Assembly (NCBI GenBank): GCA_001599755.1 | Contig: BCHX01000005.1 | Span: 2,352,409 to 2,416,408 of the forward strand | Reading direction: 5' to 3' | Length of the DNA stretch: 64,000 nucleotides | Source: Gliomastix tumulicola | Taxonomy: Eukaryota; Ascomycota; Sordariomycetes; Hypocreales; Bionectriaceae | Shown here: positions 1-11,400 of the stretch, piece after piece | How positions within the stretch are numbered: position 1 is the first letter of the stretch | Layout of the letters: the number at the start of each line of letters is the position of its first letter | The notes under the pieces: model-generated | The model's input: only the letters and a program-made list of their open reading frames with translations | Told to the model about the DNA's origin: nothing | Database searches by the model: none | Translations under genes and position numbers: made by a program

Positions 1-597
1 AGATAACGGCGCCCAGAGCGTCGGTCCAAAAGCGAAACCAAGGACATAGAGCGTTGTTCCCAAGAGGCCAACCTCGGTCCCGACGTGGTAGTCCCTCGCA
101 ATAGTCATCGTTGCTGCAGAGAAGATGGACGAAGTAAACGCGGACGTCATGGTCGTATATCCCAGCATAGCCGCTGTGAGGACCTTCTTCCGGAATGGCC
201 AGTTCTGCGCATGCAGCGGATCCTGCGGCCCGTCAAACTCGACGACATACTCCTCCATGGCCGGCAGCGGCGGAGGATACGGCTTCCCAGCGCCGAAGGC
301 CGGCAGAGGTTTCCTGGACGCCCGGGTGGACGCCCTGCTCCGGAGTCCGGAGCCGACGGTCGAGGCATGCTGGCTGCGCTGGGTCTCGATGCGGCTGAGC
401 TCGGTCGGGTGGCGCTCGAGGTCCGGCTGTGTCGATACGCGGCTCATGTTTCGCCGGAAGTCGGCGCTGGCGTCGGAAGAGGTCGAGGAGGAGGACGCAG
501 TAAGGACGCGCTCGATCTCGTCGGACGGCCGGCGCGCGAAGCGGTCTGGGGAGGCATCGCGCTCGGCTGCGGCGAGCTCCTTGTCGATGCTATCCAT
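1..597 (-). CDS. MFS drug/polyamine:H+ antiporter (DHA1 type), 5' part only
   Basis: The first 199 codons of a minus-strand gene run off the left edge of the window. A Ser/Thr/Arg-rich cytosolic N-terminus of about 110 residues (phosphorylation-prone, e.g. ASSSSTSSDAS) precedes the family hallmark QDPLHAQNWP, then the first membrane helix and the segment GLLGTTLYVLGFAFGPTLWAPLS, whose GPTLWAPLSE-type motif is characteristic of fungal 12-TM DHA1 exporters (Flu1/Tpo1-like). Such proteins sit in the plasma membrane and extrude drugs, polyamines or secondary metabolites by proton antiport. The ATG at 595-597 lies in the context ACCATGG and is the natural start. Substrate cannot be told from this fragment. 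The family call is firm; the subgroup (polyamine versus multidrug) is inference. Confidence 0.85.
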   Translation of the reverse strand, partial: MDSIDKELAAAERDASPDRFARRPSDEIERVLTASSSSTSSDASADFRRNMSRVSTQPDLERHPTELSRIETQRSQHASTVGSGLRSRASTRASRKPLPAFGAGKPYPPPLPAMEEYVVEFDGPQDPLHAQNWPFRKKVLTAAMLGYTTMTSAFTSSIFSAATMTIARDYHVGTEVGLLGTTLYVLGFAFGPTLWAPLS

Positions 598-1638
598 GGT
601 GGTGATGCTATACTGGGTAGCTGGAGCAGAACAGATGAAGACGCTGGCAACCCAGCTTCGGATAAGATGGAAGTGTCTGGGTCCAATGGATAGAAGCCAA
701 TGTATAGAGAGCAAGTCTGAAAAGAGAGGAGGGAAAATCTAGCCAGCGAAGGGGGTCAATTAAGTTTGCTGGTTTATGACGACGGCCGTGCCGTATCCGA
801 TACCTTGAACAGAGTAGCAGGAAGGATTGGGCTTGCTAGCACTCGGCGCTATCCTAGCTTTTTTTTTTTCTTCGCTGCTGATGAAAATGAAGCTAGCAAA
901 TATGCCCCAGCATCCGCAGATAACTGCAGTTACGAGGTACTTATACAGGCCGCGAGGACGGGAAGGCCCAATTCAAATACCGTATTTACAATCCAAGAAA
1001 CTTACGGATTTTTCATCAATTCGGACTTTAGGCACGGATTATTAAAAGCCAGCCCAATTACTGATAGATCATCCTTGGCTCGGACGCGAAGGGGAAAAAA
1101 TATTATCAAAAAAGCTGAGGTTCGAGTCATCGGGGGTAAACGTCATGGCGTCATTGGCTCCAAAGGCCGAAGACCGAGCTGCAAGCAGGGGTGTGATTGA
1201 CAGGGACTTTTACGCATGCAGTGGGGTGGCGTAAATACACCTGGACTTATTATATGGCGCTCATGAGTGGATGTGTCCGCCATTACTGTCACCTCCCCTC
1301 GTAAACCTCTTCACACTGCCGAGGCTCCGTCAATCCACTCCGATAGCGCCCTGTAGCGCCTCGGTCGCGCGTTCAGGGAATATTTTTTCCTCCCAAGACC
1401 GATCAAAGCCGTAGATCAGTTGCCGCGATCCGTTACCGTCGCCCTTCCGACCAGACACGAGTCGCCGACACTCCGTCTGCGGAACGACGGAACACGGACG
1501 GGAGGCCTTCTCGAGGTTTCGACAACTCCGTTTCGAGTTTCTAATCAAGTCTATTGCCGTCTGGGAGGATCTTCTCTCGCTGATATCTACAGGAACATCA
1601 TTTGACGCTTATTCATACGCACAGGCCCTTACGCGTCT
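598..1638. other. Intergenic, upstream of the DHA1 exporter
   Basis: About 1 kb between the start of the exporter and the stop of the inositol-type transporter, both on the minus strand. It holds a poly-T run (859-870) and AT-richer sequence; open frames here are short and lack any protein-like pattern. It presumably contains the exporter promoter and the 3' UTR of the upstream gene. Confidence 0.5.
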
Positions 1639-3325
1639 CTATCTCACGCCCCAGCCATGATCCAGCAACGACGTCGCCTCCTCCAGACTCAACCCCGCCG
1701 TCTCGGGGTAGATCCGCCATATCAGCACATATCCGGCCAGGCAGATAATTCCGTAGAGAACAAACGTCCACGGCGCGCCCATGGCGTCCATCATTGGCAG
1801 GAACGTGAGGCCGATGACGAAGTTGGACCCCCAGTTCGCGGCTGTCGCTGCGCCCGCACCCACGGACCGCACGGCGAGGGGGAACAGCTCGCTCTGCATC
1901 CAGGGCACGTTTCCGAGACCCAGGGCGTACGACGCCACGTAGACCATGATGCTGACGAGGATGATACCTGCCCCGGACGTGGAGTCCCCTTCGGACGGCT
2001 CGCTGTCGTCCCCAATGCCGATTCCAGAGATGGAGAAGCCCATCGCTGAGAAGAGCAGGCCAAGGATCATGAATGGTATGGAGTAGAGCAGGATGCGCCG
2101 GCGACCTATCCGGTCGATGAGGCCCAGAGCAAACAGCGTGAACACAAAGTTGGTGACGGCGACCACGAGGGACGTCAGGGTCGGGCTCTTGAAGCCAATA
2201 ATGGTGAAAATCGTCGCTGAAAAGTACATGAGCGAGTTCTAGTATCACGGTTAGTAAGGGACTTGCAGACATGTGAGCGCGGCTGAAGACTTACAAAGCC
2301 GCAAAGCTGTTGGAGTGCCTGGAGAAGGCATGCGATTGCAAGCGCTCGGCGATGCTTCCCCTCACTCATGAGCTCGTGCCAAGCCCCAGCCCATTTCCAC
2401 CGTCCGACCATATTGCTCTCTCGCAACCTGCGTGCCTCCTCTTCCTCACGAGCCTCGATCTCGATCTCCTTGATGACAGCATCCGCATTGCGCGTGGACG
2501 CGGCGGTTCCCCCGTTGACCTTCTGAATGACCAGCTTGGCCGCTGCCGAGTTGCCCGCTTTGACGAGCCAGCGCGGCGTCTCGGGCATGAACAGGACGAT
2601 GACGGCCTGGAGCACCGCCGGGATGCCTCCAAGGCCTACCATCCAGCGCCAGCCCGTAGCCTTGTCACCGTAGGTTGAAAAGGCCCATCCGATTATGTAT
2701 GCCACCACCTGTCCCAGCGTGATGAAGAGTACGTTCGTCGTCACAAGACGGCCACGATGGGACGCAGGCGCCACCTCGGAGATGTATAGCGGAGTGACAA
2801 AGCTTGCAGCACCGACGCCCGCGCCTATCACGCTTCGACCGAGCGTCATGAGCCCGACCGAGGTGGACTGCGCCTGGATGGCCGCCCCGGCGACGAACAG
2901 GATATCCGCGAACAGGATGACTGGCTTTCGACCCAGCTTATCCGCGAGTATAGAGGAGAACGGCGAGATGGTCAGGGCGAATAGTGCCGTCACGGATGTG
3001 ATGATGGACTTGTCCATCGAGGTCAGGTTTCGCCCGGAGAGGGAGTCGCCGATGGAGACGAGCGTCGCGGATATGACACCAGTGTCATCTGCGGAGCGTC
3101 AGTACGGTGAATCAAAGAGGCTGGCCACGCCTGGGCAGACCTACATCCGAATAGAAGCCCGCTGATGCCAGCAGAGCAGGTCAGGAGCAGGACGAACAGC
3201 CCAGGTTTGGCCTCCGGCTTGTGGAAGCTGCCGGGCTCCGTGTCTGTGTCGGCATCGTCGGCATTGTACAGGAGCTCGCCATTTCGCTGGTCCTCAGGGA
3301 TCAGCGGTGCTTCGGGGCTGTCCAT
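1639..3325 (-). CDS. MFS sugar/myo-inositol transporter
   Basis: Three exons, 3145-3325, 2295-3088 and 1639-2238, join to 524 residues, the usual size of the fungal Itr1/Itr2 proton:myo-inositol symporter family. Both introns (56 nt each) have GTAG/GTAA donors and CAG/TAG acceptors and restore GLLFGYDTGVIS and LCGFNSLMYFSATIF. Hallmarks in order: GYDTGVISATL in helix 1, DKLGRKPVIL between helices 2 and 3, the GRSVIGAGVG helix, PETPRWL after helix 6, the loop Arg-rich segment, IDRIGRRRILL, and PETAGLSLEE near the C-terminus. The sugar-porter assignment is firm. Preference for myo-inositol is inferred from the extended helix-1 region and overall resemblance to Itr proteins, so another polyol is possible. 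It lies head-to-tail with the DHA1 exporter and diverges from bud6. Confidence 0.87.
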
Positions 3326-3718
3326 CGTCCGAGCATGACAGTGGGATATCGGATCCCGGGTGAATGTGGTGTGTTGGCGGAAAGAGTGTTGTCGAACCCA
3401 AAAGCGCTCCGGGTTTCGTGGAAGTAGATCAAGGGTCCGGCGCCGAGTCCGGGGTTGTGGCGTGGATAGGTAGGTCGTAAGTCGCTGACTCAGCGATCCT
3501 CAGCAAGGCGCAACATGCGCTTCAAAACTGTCCTGACATTTGGAGCCGTTGGCATCTACCTAATTGTGCTACGGACAACAGCACATAGGTAGGCATCATG
3601 GATAAGTGTAGCCATGGGATTATACTACTAACTTCGAATTTCTTCTTAAGTACTCCATGACCAACGTGGAGGCGTTCAACCAGGACTGTTGAGACACCGT
3701 ATTCTGGCCTGCCACGCG

Positions 3719-3775
3719 GTCGAATAAATACTTGAGTTATGGGACCATACAATTTGGGTGCGTATGTGGCTTAAG
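3719..3775. repeat. Dispersed 57-bp element, copy A
   Basis: The stretch beginning GTCGAATAAATACTTGAG and ending GTATGTGGCTTAAG is matched at 44194-44250 with roughly seven or eight mismatches and no gaps, counted by eye. The two copies share TTATGGGACCATACA and TTTGGGTG. The ends are imperfectly inverted (CTTGAG near one end, CTTAAG at the other; CCATAC and GTATGTGG inside), as in a miniature transposon or an LTR remnant. Both copies are in promoter regions. There is no coding capacity. Confidence 0.6.
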
Positions 3776-4444
3776 TTTTTATTCAACCGTGCCTACCTCC
3801 GGCTGATTCGCTACCCTACATCCCCTTACCGCATTATCTACGTCCACATGTGCAATAAGCCTTTCACAGTCTGCGTCAGCAGCTAGCGGGCTTCGAGAGC
3901 AGGAATCACAAGTAACACATGCAAAGCTAATTCATCTCTGATGTTCCAGATGACTGAGGGAGTGGGAGTAGACGTTCGAGACCTTACCGAGCTGGGGCTT
4001 CCGCGTGAACATCTAATCCTGACACACGTTGGTCATGGGGCAAGAGACAGGATTTCTGTCCTGTACCTCAGCATGCTTCTCGGTGTGCCCCGAGCTCGTG
4101 AGCCCAAAATATTGAACCCATCGTCAGAACCTTCCTGTCCCGGCACCAATGAACGCTCACGTCCTCTGCAACCAAAAATAGCATTCTGCAGGTTGGTGGT
4201 GTCGGTAAGATCTAACTATGCTGTGATTCTGTCACCCTTCCCACTGATCGGGACCTGTAGCGGCTGGAGAGTTCGCTAGCCGATCCACTGTAGCTGAGCT
4301 GCTGAGAAGGGAATCTGCGGCAGGAGGATCCAGTTGCAGCGGCCCACAGCCACAGCGGGAATCCCGCCCCTCCAGCCACCTCTTTACTGCTCCCCTATTC
4401 CTGAAGCACCGCTAAAATTACGTTGTCGTGCTCTTGGGCCTCCA

Positions 4445-4468
4445 CTAGGCCTGTTAGCATCTTAGCGC
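4445..4468. repeat. Short dispersed motif, copy 1
   Basis: A stretch containing GTTAGCATCTTAGCGC resembles 35402-35426 (GCTAGCATCTTAGAGC), with one gap and two substitutions over about 25 nt. It may be a shared regulatory site or a fragment of a repeat; chance similarity in 64 kb is not excluded. Confidence 0.3.
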
Positions 4469-4968
4469 CAGATCAGTGTGAGACACTAACAGCCACGCTT
4501 GCCCCATCCATTCAACCTCCACTGCTGGGAATCCTCTCTGCTGGATTCTATCAAACCAACCCGACTGAGGACAATCGCCGCACGCCGCGCCGTACGTCTT
4601 CGCATCTTCGTTTCCAAACCACCATCGATCGTTCTCCTGCCTGTCTGTTACAGAGCGCCTGCGTCCGTTCCCACGACCCGACGGCCCCTTGTTTCGTGCT
4701 CTGTTCCTTCTCGTACGATTGCTTCTTGTGTTTCGGGTCTATCGTTCAGCTATTCCTTGTCCTCAGCCGAGAAATGTCTGTCTCGTTGCTGCCCTAGCCG
4801 ACTACGGATTTCCACATAATTTCTAATTGCGACCGAGGAAGGAGCGCACTTCTCGTCCTGCTGTCCGGCCGAACAACTTCTCTTGCCTTGGATATTCTTA
4901 TACTGCGAGTCTCGCGTCGACCGGATCGTCAACAGTATATATAATCTGCGCCATACGAGAGCACCGAG

Positions 4969-7900
4969 ATGCAGGCCACGTCCTCCTCGCAAAGGGGCTA
5001 CCAGCGTCGCTCGCCCGGCGCGGAGCCTGGTCCGCCGCCCAATGTCCCTATTCGCTCGATATCGCCGGGCACTCAGAACCGCCAGTCGTCATCCATCAGG
5101 TCAGGGCAGTCAAGCGGTTCCAGGAGGATGAACAGAGAGGTAAGCCCATGTCTGCGATCGAGCAACGCGCGTTCATCCAAGGACGACCAGTTGTTCTTGG
5201 CATCGCACTCATCTGTGCTCGGGAGGGGAGAACATATCGTCTTGGATTTTGCACGCTGACATCTCGTATCACTATGTAGAACTCGGGAAGCGGATCGAAC
5301 ATGCCCCTCTCACAGATCGAAAAGAGCGTCACCCACCTCCTCGTCGCGACGAAGCAGCTCCTCGAAACCCTGACCCAGTGGTCGCGCGGCCAGGCGACGG
5401 ACACGCAGGTTTCCGATGTGTACGTGCGCCTGGGGTACGAGTTCAACATGGCCTGCCGTGCCTTCACAGCCATCAACGTCGACGTATCGGACCTGGGCAA
5501 CGTCCCGGACTCCCTGCGGCACATCCTCGAAGCGACGCTGAGCCAAGAGGCGAGCTCCGAAAACCTCGAGAAATATCTGCCGCGGATACGAGATATCATC
5601 ATCAACCTGTTACACGGCCTGAAGCGCAAGCAACACAAACTACGGCAAAAGCAGTACCGAGACAAAGAAACCGGCGCTATCGTCCCCGAGCGAACCACGA
5701 GCGTCAGTACCGTCGGCAGCGGCAACAGCGGGCTCACAAACTTGTTGGACGAGGGGATTGAGAATGGGTACAAGCCGGATCTTCCACGAGGGGATTCCCT
5801 GCAGGCAAATCGGAATCCGTCGCCCACGCGGCGCTTCAACCCCCAACGAGATCAGTCCCTGGTCTCCGTTGCTTCTGACCAGTCCTCGCTCTCCAGCAAC
5901 ACCATGCAGAGCATGCCTGTGTTGCCGCCATATCCTCCGGACGAGTCCCCGATACCGCAAGGGCCTCTAAACGGCGATATCCACGTCGACGCATTCCCCC
6001 CGCCGCCGCCTCCACCGCCTGATACACAGTCCAGTGCCCTCGCAGCACTGCAGAAGGGTGGCGATCTCGAACGACGTGCGTCTCGTCGCTACTCCCAATA
6101 CCAGATATCCAAACACCTGGGAGGCGCAAACGGGGTGCCGATACTACCCTCTCAGAACGGACCCGTTCCGAATCGAGGAAAGAAGGAGGCGCGAGAATCA
6201 CTGCGAGCTGTCCAGGTCCGGGAGTCGGTTCGCCACAGCCGCAACACCTCGACTCTATCAAAGAACACCGCCTACGAACATTCGCCCGTGCGCGTTCCTA
6301 GCAAAGTCTCCGAGGAGTCTGCGCAGACGCAGGAGCCAGAAGTGACCGAAAGCCCGGTAAACGAAAGCCCAGCCGACAAGTACGCGCCCCAAGCTACCAT
6401 CACCGGCCCCATCGAAACGCCAACCTTCATGAGCGGCGGCGAAACCCCGACAGAGCCCCGTCCAACGAGGGACGAACCGAAATTAGAAGAGAAGCCACTG
6501 CCTCCCCCGCAACGAGAGCCGAAACCGAACGAATCGTACTTCCAAGTCTCGCCCCCTCCGACGCCGACCCAGGAGCTCACGCTGTTCCTGCAATACAAGT
6601 CGAAGGTCAAGAAGTTTGTGTTGCCTGAAGGCCGAGACGAGCTGAGCCTCGGCCGTCTCCAGCTGGCTTTCATCGAGAAGTTCTCCTGGAGCACTCAGCA
6701 GAACGGGGCCGACCTACCGGAGATCTATATCCAGGATCCCGTGTCCGGGGTCAGGCATGAGCTGGAAGACTTGTCCGATGTCAAGGATCGCACGGTTTTG
6801 GTGCTTAACGTCGAGCAGCTGGACGAAGTGAAGCGACATATCGACGATGGAATGCTCGCGCTGACCAAGATCGTCCAGGAGGTCAAGCAGAACGTTGACG
6901 ATCAGAGCGTCGCCCTTCAGCAGGTGTCCGATAGGCAGCAGGAGACGGCGAGGGAGATGTCTAAGATCGCACTGGCGCCGGCCGCTTCTCCGCAGCTCTC
7001 AGAGGACGGGCTGAAGAGTCCCATGGGGGTTGGTCGCCGTCTCAACGCAGGGCAGCAGGGCGAGCTCCAGAGCCTGCGCCGCGATCTGGCCGTGCTGCGC
7101 CAGACGTACTCGGCCTTCCAAACCGAGGTTCAGTCCTCCATGTCCAACCTTCGCCACAAGGCCGCAAATGTCAAGACGGTAGCCGCCAAGGCTGCCACCG
7201 CCGATATCGAGGGTGATGCGGGCTACTCATACGTGAGCAAAGGGAGGAAGCAGCTCAACGGCGACTCAGATCATCTGGTCGGCAAGGTCGACGATCTGCA
7301 AGACCTTGTCGAGGACCTTCGAAAGGATGTCGTCCACCGCGGCGTCCGCCCTCTTCCCCGACAACTGGAGGGTGTGTCGAAGGAGATCACCGGCCTGACC
7401 AAGGAGCTCAAGAAGATGGAGGACTACATGCACCAGGAGAAGCCTATCTGGACTAAGATCTGGGAGAAGGAGCTCGAGGAGGTGTGCCAGGGTCGCGACG
7501 AGCTTCGCCTTATGGAGGATCTGCTGGTCGATCTCCGGGATGATCTGGAGAAGGCGTCGGAGACGTTCATGCTCGTGGAGCAGGCCACCAAGGAGCAGAT
7601 GAAGGACAACGGCACTGGTGCGAGTGCCGGCAACGCCCGCCAGTTTTCCAAGGGCCTCAACAACCTCGGAAACAGCCTGGACCAGAACGCTGCGAAGGAG
7701 GGCGTCCTCGGAGAAGTTCGGGCCCTGCAGCCCAACCACGAGGACCGACTCGAGGCCATTGAGCGCGCCGAGAAGCTCCGTCAGAAGGAGCTCGAGGGCC
7801 GCAAGGGCAACCCCCTCCACCGCGAGATTAAGAACTTCGTGTCCGAGGGCAAGCTGAAGAAATCAGGCGGGTTCGAGGAGATTGAGCGGCAGCGGATCGC

Positions 7901-8090
7901 CAAGGACGAGAGAATACGACGCGAGGTCTGGGAGCGGCAGAACGGCTACATCCCCGAGGATCCCATCGGGGACGAGGGCCAGGATGGCCTTGAAGAGTAC
8001 GAGGACGAGGATGAGCAGCAGCAGCAGCAGCAGCAGCCGCTCCGGGCGGCGTCCCCGGACGGCGTGGGTAACGATGCGACGGACGTGTAA
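4969..8090 (+). CDS. bud6: Bud6/Aip3 actin-interacting polarity protein
   Basis: Exons 4969-5139 and 5280-8090 (140-nt intron, GTAAGC donor, GCTGAC branch, TAG acceptor) give 993 residues. Residues 65-150 form the helical N-terminal module (MPLSQIEKSVTHLL), followed by a Pro/Ser-rich disordered middle with PPPPPPPP runs. From about 485 comes the AIP3/Bud6 domain (ELTLFLQYKSKVKKFVLPEG, then EIYIQDP and VKDRTVLVLNVEQL), followed by long coiled coils up to about 930. The tail is acidic with a Gln run coded by CAG repeats. Bud6 binds actin and formins, promotes actin-cable assembly at hyphal tips and septa, and belongs to the polarisome. The internal ATG at 5301 would drop the first 64 residues, but the spliced form keeps the frame and looks better. 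It converges with elp1, with 311 bp between the stops. Confidence 0.93.
8011..8036 (+). repeat. CAG microsatellite coding for poly-Gln
   Basis: A near-perfect CAG run inside the last exon of bud6 encodes seven Gln after an acidic EDEDE patch. It is expected to vary in length between strains. Confidence 0.8.
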
Positions 8091-8401
8091 CTGAGGGAAC
8101 GGGATGCAAATGAATGTGTATATGAAAGATAGGTAACTACTACTGCTACTACTTTTGGGACGGCCGGGGGCATCGGGTTATGGTATCTAGAGCTTTTTGC
8201 AGGGACGGAGTGGCTTGCAGGACCTTTGTCTCTTCTTGTCCTTGTTTTTCTTGGTCTACATCACTATGGCTGGCGTCGAGTATCATTCAATCTAAACATC
8301 TTTATCAATAAGTATGGTTATGTATGCTTACTTTCTATATACCCCGAGTATAGTATCGTATATACCCTATTATATATTCCATCCCATCATAGCTCAGGTG
8401 T
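8091..8401. other. Convergent 3' region of bud6 and elp1
   Basis: An AT-rich stretch of 311 nt with TATATA/AATAAG-like elements between two facing stop codons. It probably carries the overlapping 3' UTRs and polyadenylation signals of both genes; no gene is seen. Confidence 0.5.
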
Positions 8402-11400
8402 TCAGCCCAAAAGGGCCAACTTTGCCAAACCGGTGACAATAGGCGCCTCTCGCTTCTTGGCCTGATCCTCGATGAAATCCTGGAACACACCATCACCGCC
8501 CGTAGCCCGCCAGCTCTCCTCTGCATCCTGCTGCTCCTGCTGCTCCGCCTCCTTCGTCTTCGAGAAGACCTCCTCGACGGCCTTCTCACACGCGGCCACG
8601 ACATCTGCCATGTGTGCCTCGGCGGCCCTCGCCCGCTCCGCCATGCCGCGGCGCACGAGCGCGAAGACGAGCCTCTCGACCTCGGCCTTGGTCGCCATGA
8701 CGCGCTCGATCAGCCGGCGGACCGAGTTGACGAGGTACTCCTCCTCGTAGACGGTGCCTTTCCGGCCCCGCGCGCGCTTCTTCTCCTCGCGGCGGCGGTT
8801 CTTGGACGTGGCGCGGCTGACGCCCGTGCCCGCCGTGCCCACGCTGCCGGCTTTACCTGTGTAACGCGTGAAGAGACTGGCTGATGTGCTGACGCGGGAT
8901 GTCGCGACGGAGACGTCGTCTGGCAGGTCTGCGGCTGCTCCCGCGCGTTCGCCCTCGTAGAAGGCGAGGGGATCTTCGGCGGCTCGGCGTCGCAGCTCGG
9001 CGACGCGCGGGAGCTGCGCGGCGAGCTGGGACTTGCAGTCTGCGAGGAACTCGGTCGTGCTGCCGAGGGCTTCAGCGATGCCGACGTCGACGGCCGATGT
9101 GAGGAGATCCGGGCGGGACTCGCGGACGACGAGGCGGATGGCCTCTGCGAAGTGGTAGCCCTTGCAGAGACACCGGATGGCCTGGTCGATGGACGAGAGA
9201 TAGTCGAGGTGGATGCTCGCCGCGGCGGTGTAGTCCTTTGCCTCCCAGAGCGCGTCGGCGAGGGCTGTCGCGACGTCGGCAAAGGCGCCGGGCGACAGAG
9301 GCGGCGACTGCTGCTGCTGCGCGGTGAAGAGGCATTCCTGCCAGCAGGAGGCGCCGGCGGCCTGGTAGCAGCTCGTGGCCTTGGCGTAGTTCTGCAGCGA
9401 CTCGTAGGCGAGGCCGGCTTCGCGGTAGGCAGATCTGGTCTCGAGAAAGGCGGCGTAGAGGCTGGTCAGCGTGTCGAGGCGAGCCTGCTCGTAGCGGTAG
9501 AGCCGCAGGGCGTCCTTGTAGAGGGCGTGCTTAGTCGTATACGTGCAAAGCTCGTCGAAGACGTCCATGGTCTGGAGGTGCGTGAGGGCTTTGGCGTGCC
9601 GCGCAAGGTGGTCGTCGATCTGGAACTTGCGCCGCAGCTCGGACTGCTTGTGGAGGTCCTGGATGAAGGGGAGGTACTCCCGCGGATCGCGCTGCGACTG
9701 CTGCGCGACAAGGAGGGCGAGATCGAGGTTGTAGAGGCCGAGGGCGTGGTCGTACAGCCTGTTGACGTCGACGAGGAAGCAGATGTGCTCGACCGCGCTC
9801 TCGGCCAGTTTCTCATCCTCCTGCATGAGCTCTGCTACGATGATGAGCCCGTCCTCGAGGGCAGGGGGGTCCTTGCAGACGTGTGATGTGATGATGTTCT
9901 GTAGGTTTGTCTCTCTTCGGGACTGGAGACCCTTTAGGAGGGCATCGCAGACGGTGTTGACTTTGGAGGTAGAAGTTGAAGAGGGAGGAGGAGGAGGAGG
10001 AGTGGTTGTTGATGCTAGTTTCGGGCGTTTGGTGTCCTGATACATCGTCTGCGTGACATCCTCCGGCCGGAGAGAAGAGAGGAAGAGGTCGATGTGGGTG
10101 ACGGACTGGATCTGGTCCAGGAAGAGGCCGACGTGCGACAGGAACTGTTCCGGGCTATGATCGTACAGGATGTTCATGTCGACACGCTGTGTGCGGCAGT
10201 ACGAGAAGGCTCGCGAGTAGTTCTTCTCGTCAATGAGGCTGCGAATGCCAGCGACGACCATAGCCCGGGGGAAGATGGTCTCAACATTGCCTCTGGGCAT
10301 CTGGAGCACGATGCTCATGTTTGTTGGGAGAGCGATGACGAGTCGCGAGCCACGCTCAATGTTACGGCATCTCTCGTCCTTTTCCGGATCGTCGGCTGGT
10401 ACCTCGAGACCTGCATGGTATGTGTGAGTAGGCACGAACTGGAGTGAGGCTGGTAGAGGGGCTAGCTTGACTTACTATCGACACTGCTAGAGAGATGCAC
10501 GAATTTGACGAGGTGGTTGCTGGTTGTGAAGATGACATGGCTCGGTGTGAGGATGAAGGAGGTGCAGTTCTTGGCTAGTAATCTTGTGCCGGCGAAGAGA
10601 TGACCATTTCGTGAGAGGCCAAAGGGGATTTCGATATCATCGACCTTGGCCATCTCAAAGAAGGGAAGTTGTGATGGGAATGATACTGGTAGAGGATGGT
10701 CTCCTTGGGAGGACAGCTTATAGAGCCTTCCATTTGAATCCTGCCCGTAGCTCTGGATCGAACTCTCGTCCTCGAGTGTCGAGGTGGCAATTAGATGCCG
10801 GCTTTCTTCTAGCACGGTTGCATAGGTATCCTGGTCAGGCTGGGCGAAGACCGAGAGATGGCTGTGTCCAGACTCATCTTCGTAAGTAATGCAGCGGAAT
10901 TCAGAGTCGGCCGTGCAAGCGATTCGCAGACCAACAGTCAAGGCTGATGCAAATGGAATCTTGGCTCTGAGCTGGGGTTTGACCCATCTGTCGTTCTTGA
11001 CAGGCCAGTCAAATACATCGACTCCCTTGCCATGGAGGACAGCAAAACTCTGGTTCTGACGACCAAAGGCGACATCAACGGCCGAGCTACCAACTGTGAC
11101 CTCAAATAGTGCCATGGGAGGAGGCACATTCGCCGTGCGGAAGGGCGTGAGCTTGACTGTGCTGCCGTCTATGACTGCCACAGCCCCGTTGTCAAAGGGA
11201 GGCCGACAAGAGCCCCTGGCAGTGTAGAATATCTTCTCTAGAGCCGTCACTCCTGCCGAGGAGACGATTGCTAGCCGGAGCGCCTTTTCAGAGTGCCATG
11301 AGACACCCGCTACGTTGGCGTCGACGGGAATTTCCTGCTTGAGATACCAGTGGTAGTTGCCCATGGTCCAGAGCTGGACAACGCCGGGGAGGATGACGGC

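Larger units (their letters stand above)
3326..4968. other. Divergent intergenic region, inositol-type transporter / bud6
   Basis: A 1.6-kb shared upstream region. It contains one copy of a dispersed 57-bp element (3719-3775), a second short dispersed motif (4445-4468), C-rich blocks (about 4330-4390), and a pyrimidine-rich leader before bud6. No open frame here has convincing protein character. Confidence 0.5.

Noticed and set aside
1121..1140. B-box-like GGTTCGAGTCA
   Set aside because: No acceptor stem, A box or terminator around it; the final CC of the B box is missing.
3522..3752. Short minus frame with a peptide like that of 43880-44227
   Set aside because: The similar peptides (MYGPI-S/T-Q) arise because both frames start inside the dispersed 57-bp element; they are not related genes.
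7266..7820. 184-codon minus-strand frame inside bud6
   Set aside because: Leu/Val-rich antisense of the Bud6 coiled coil, a common artefact of Glu/Lys/Gln-rich exons.
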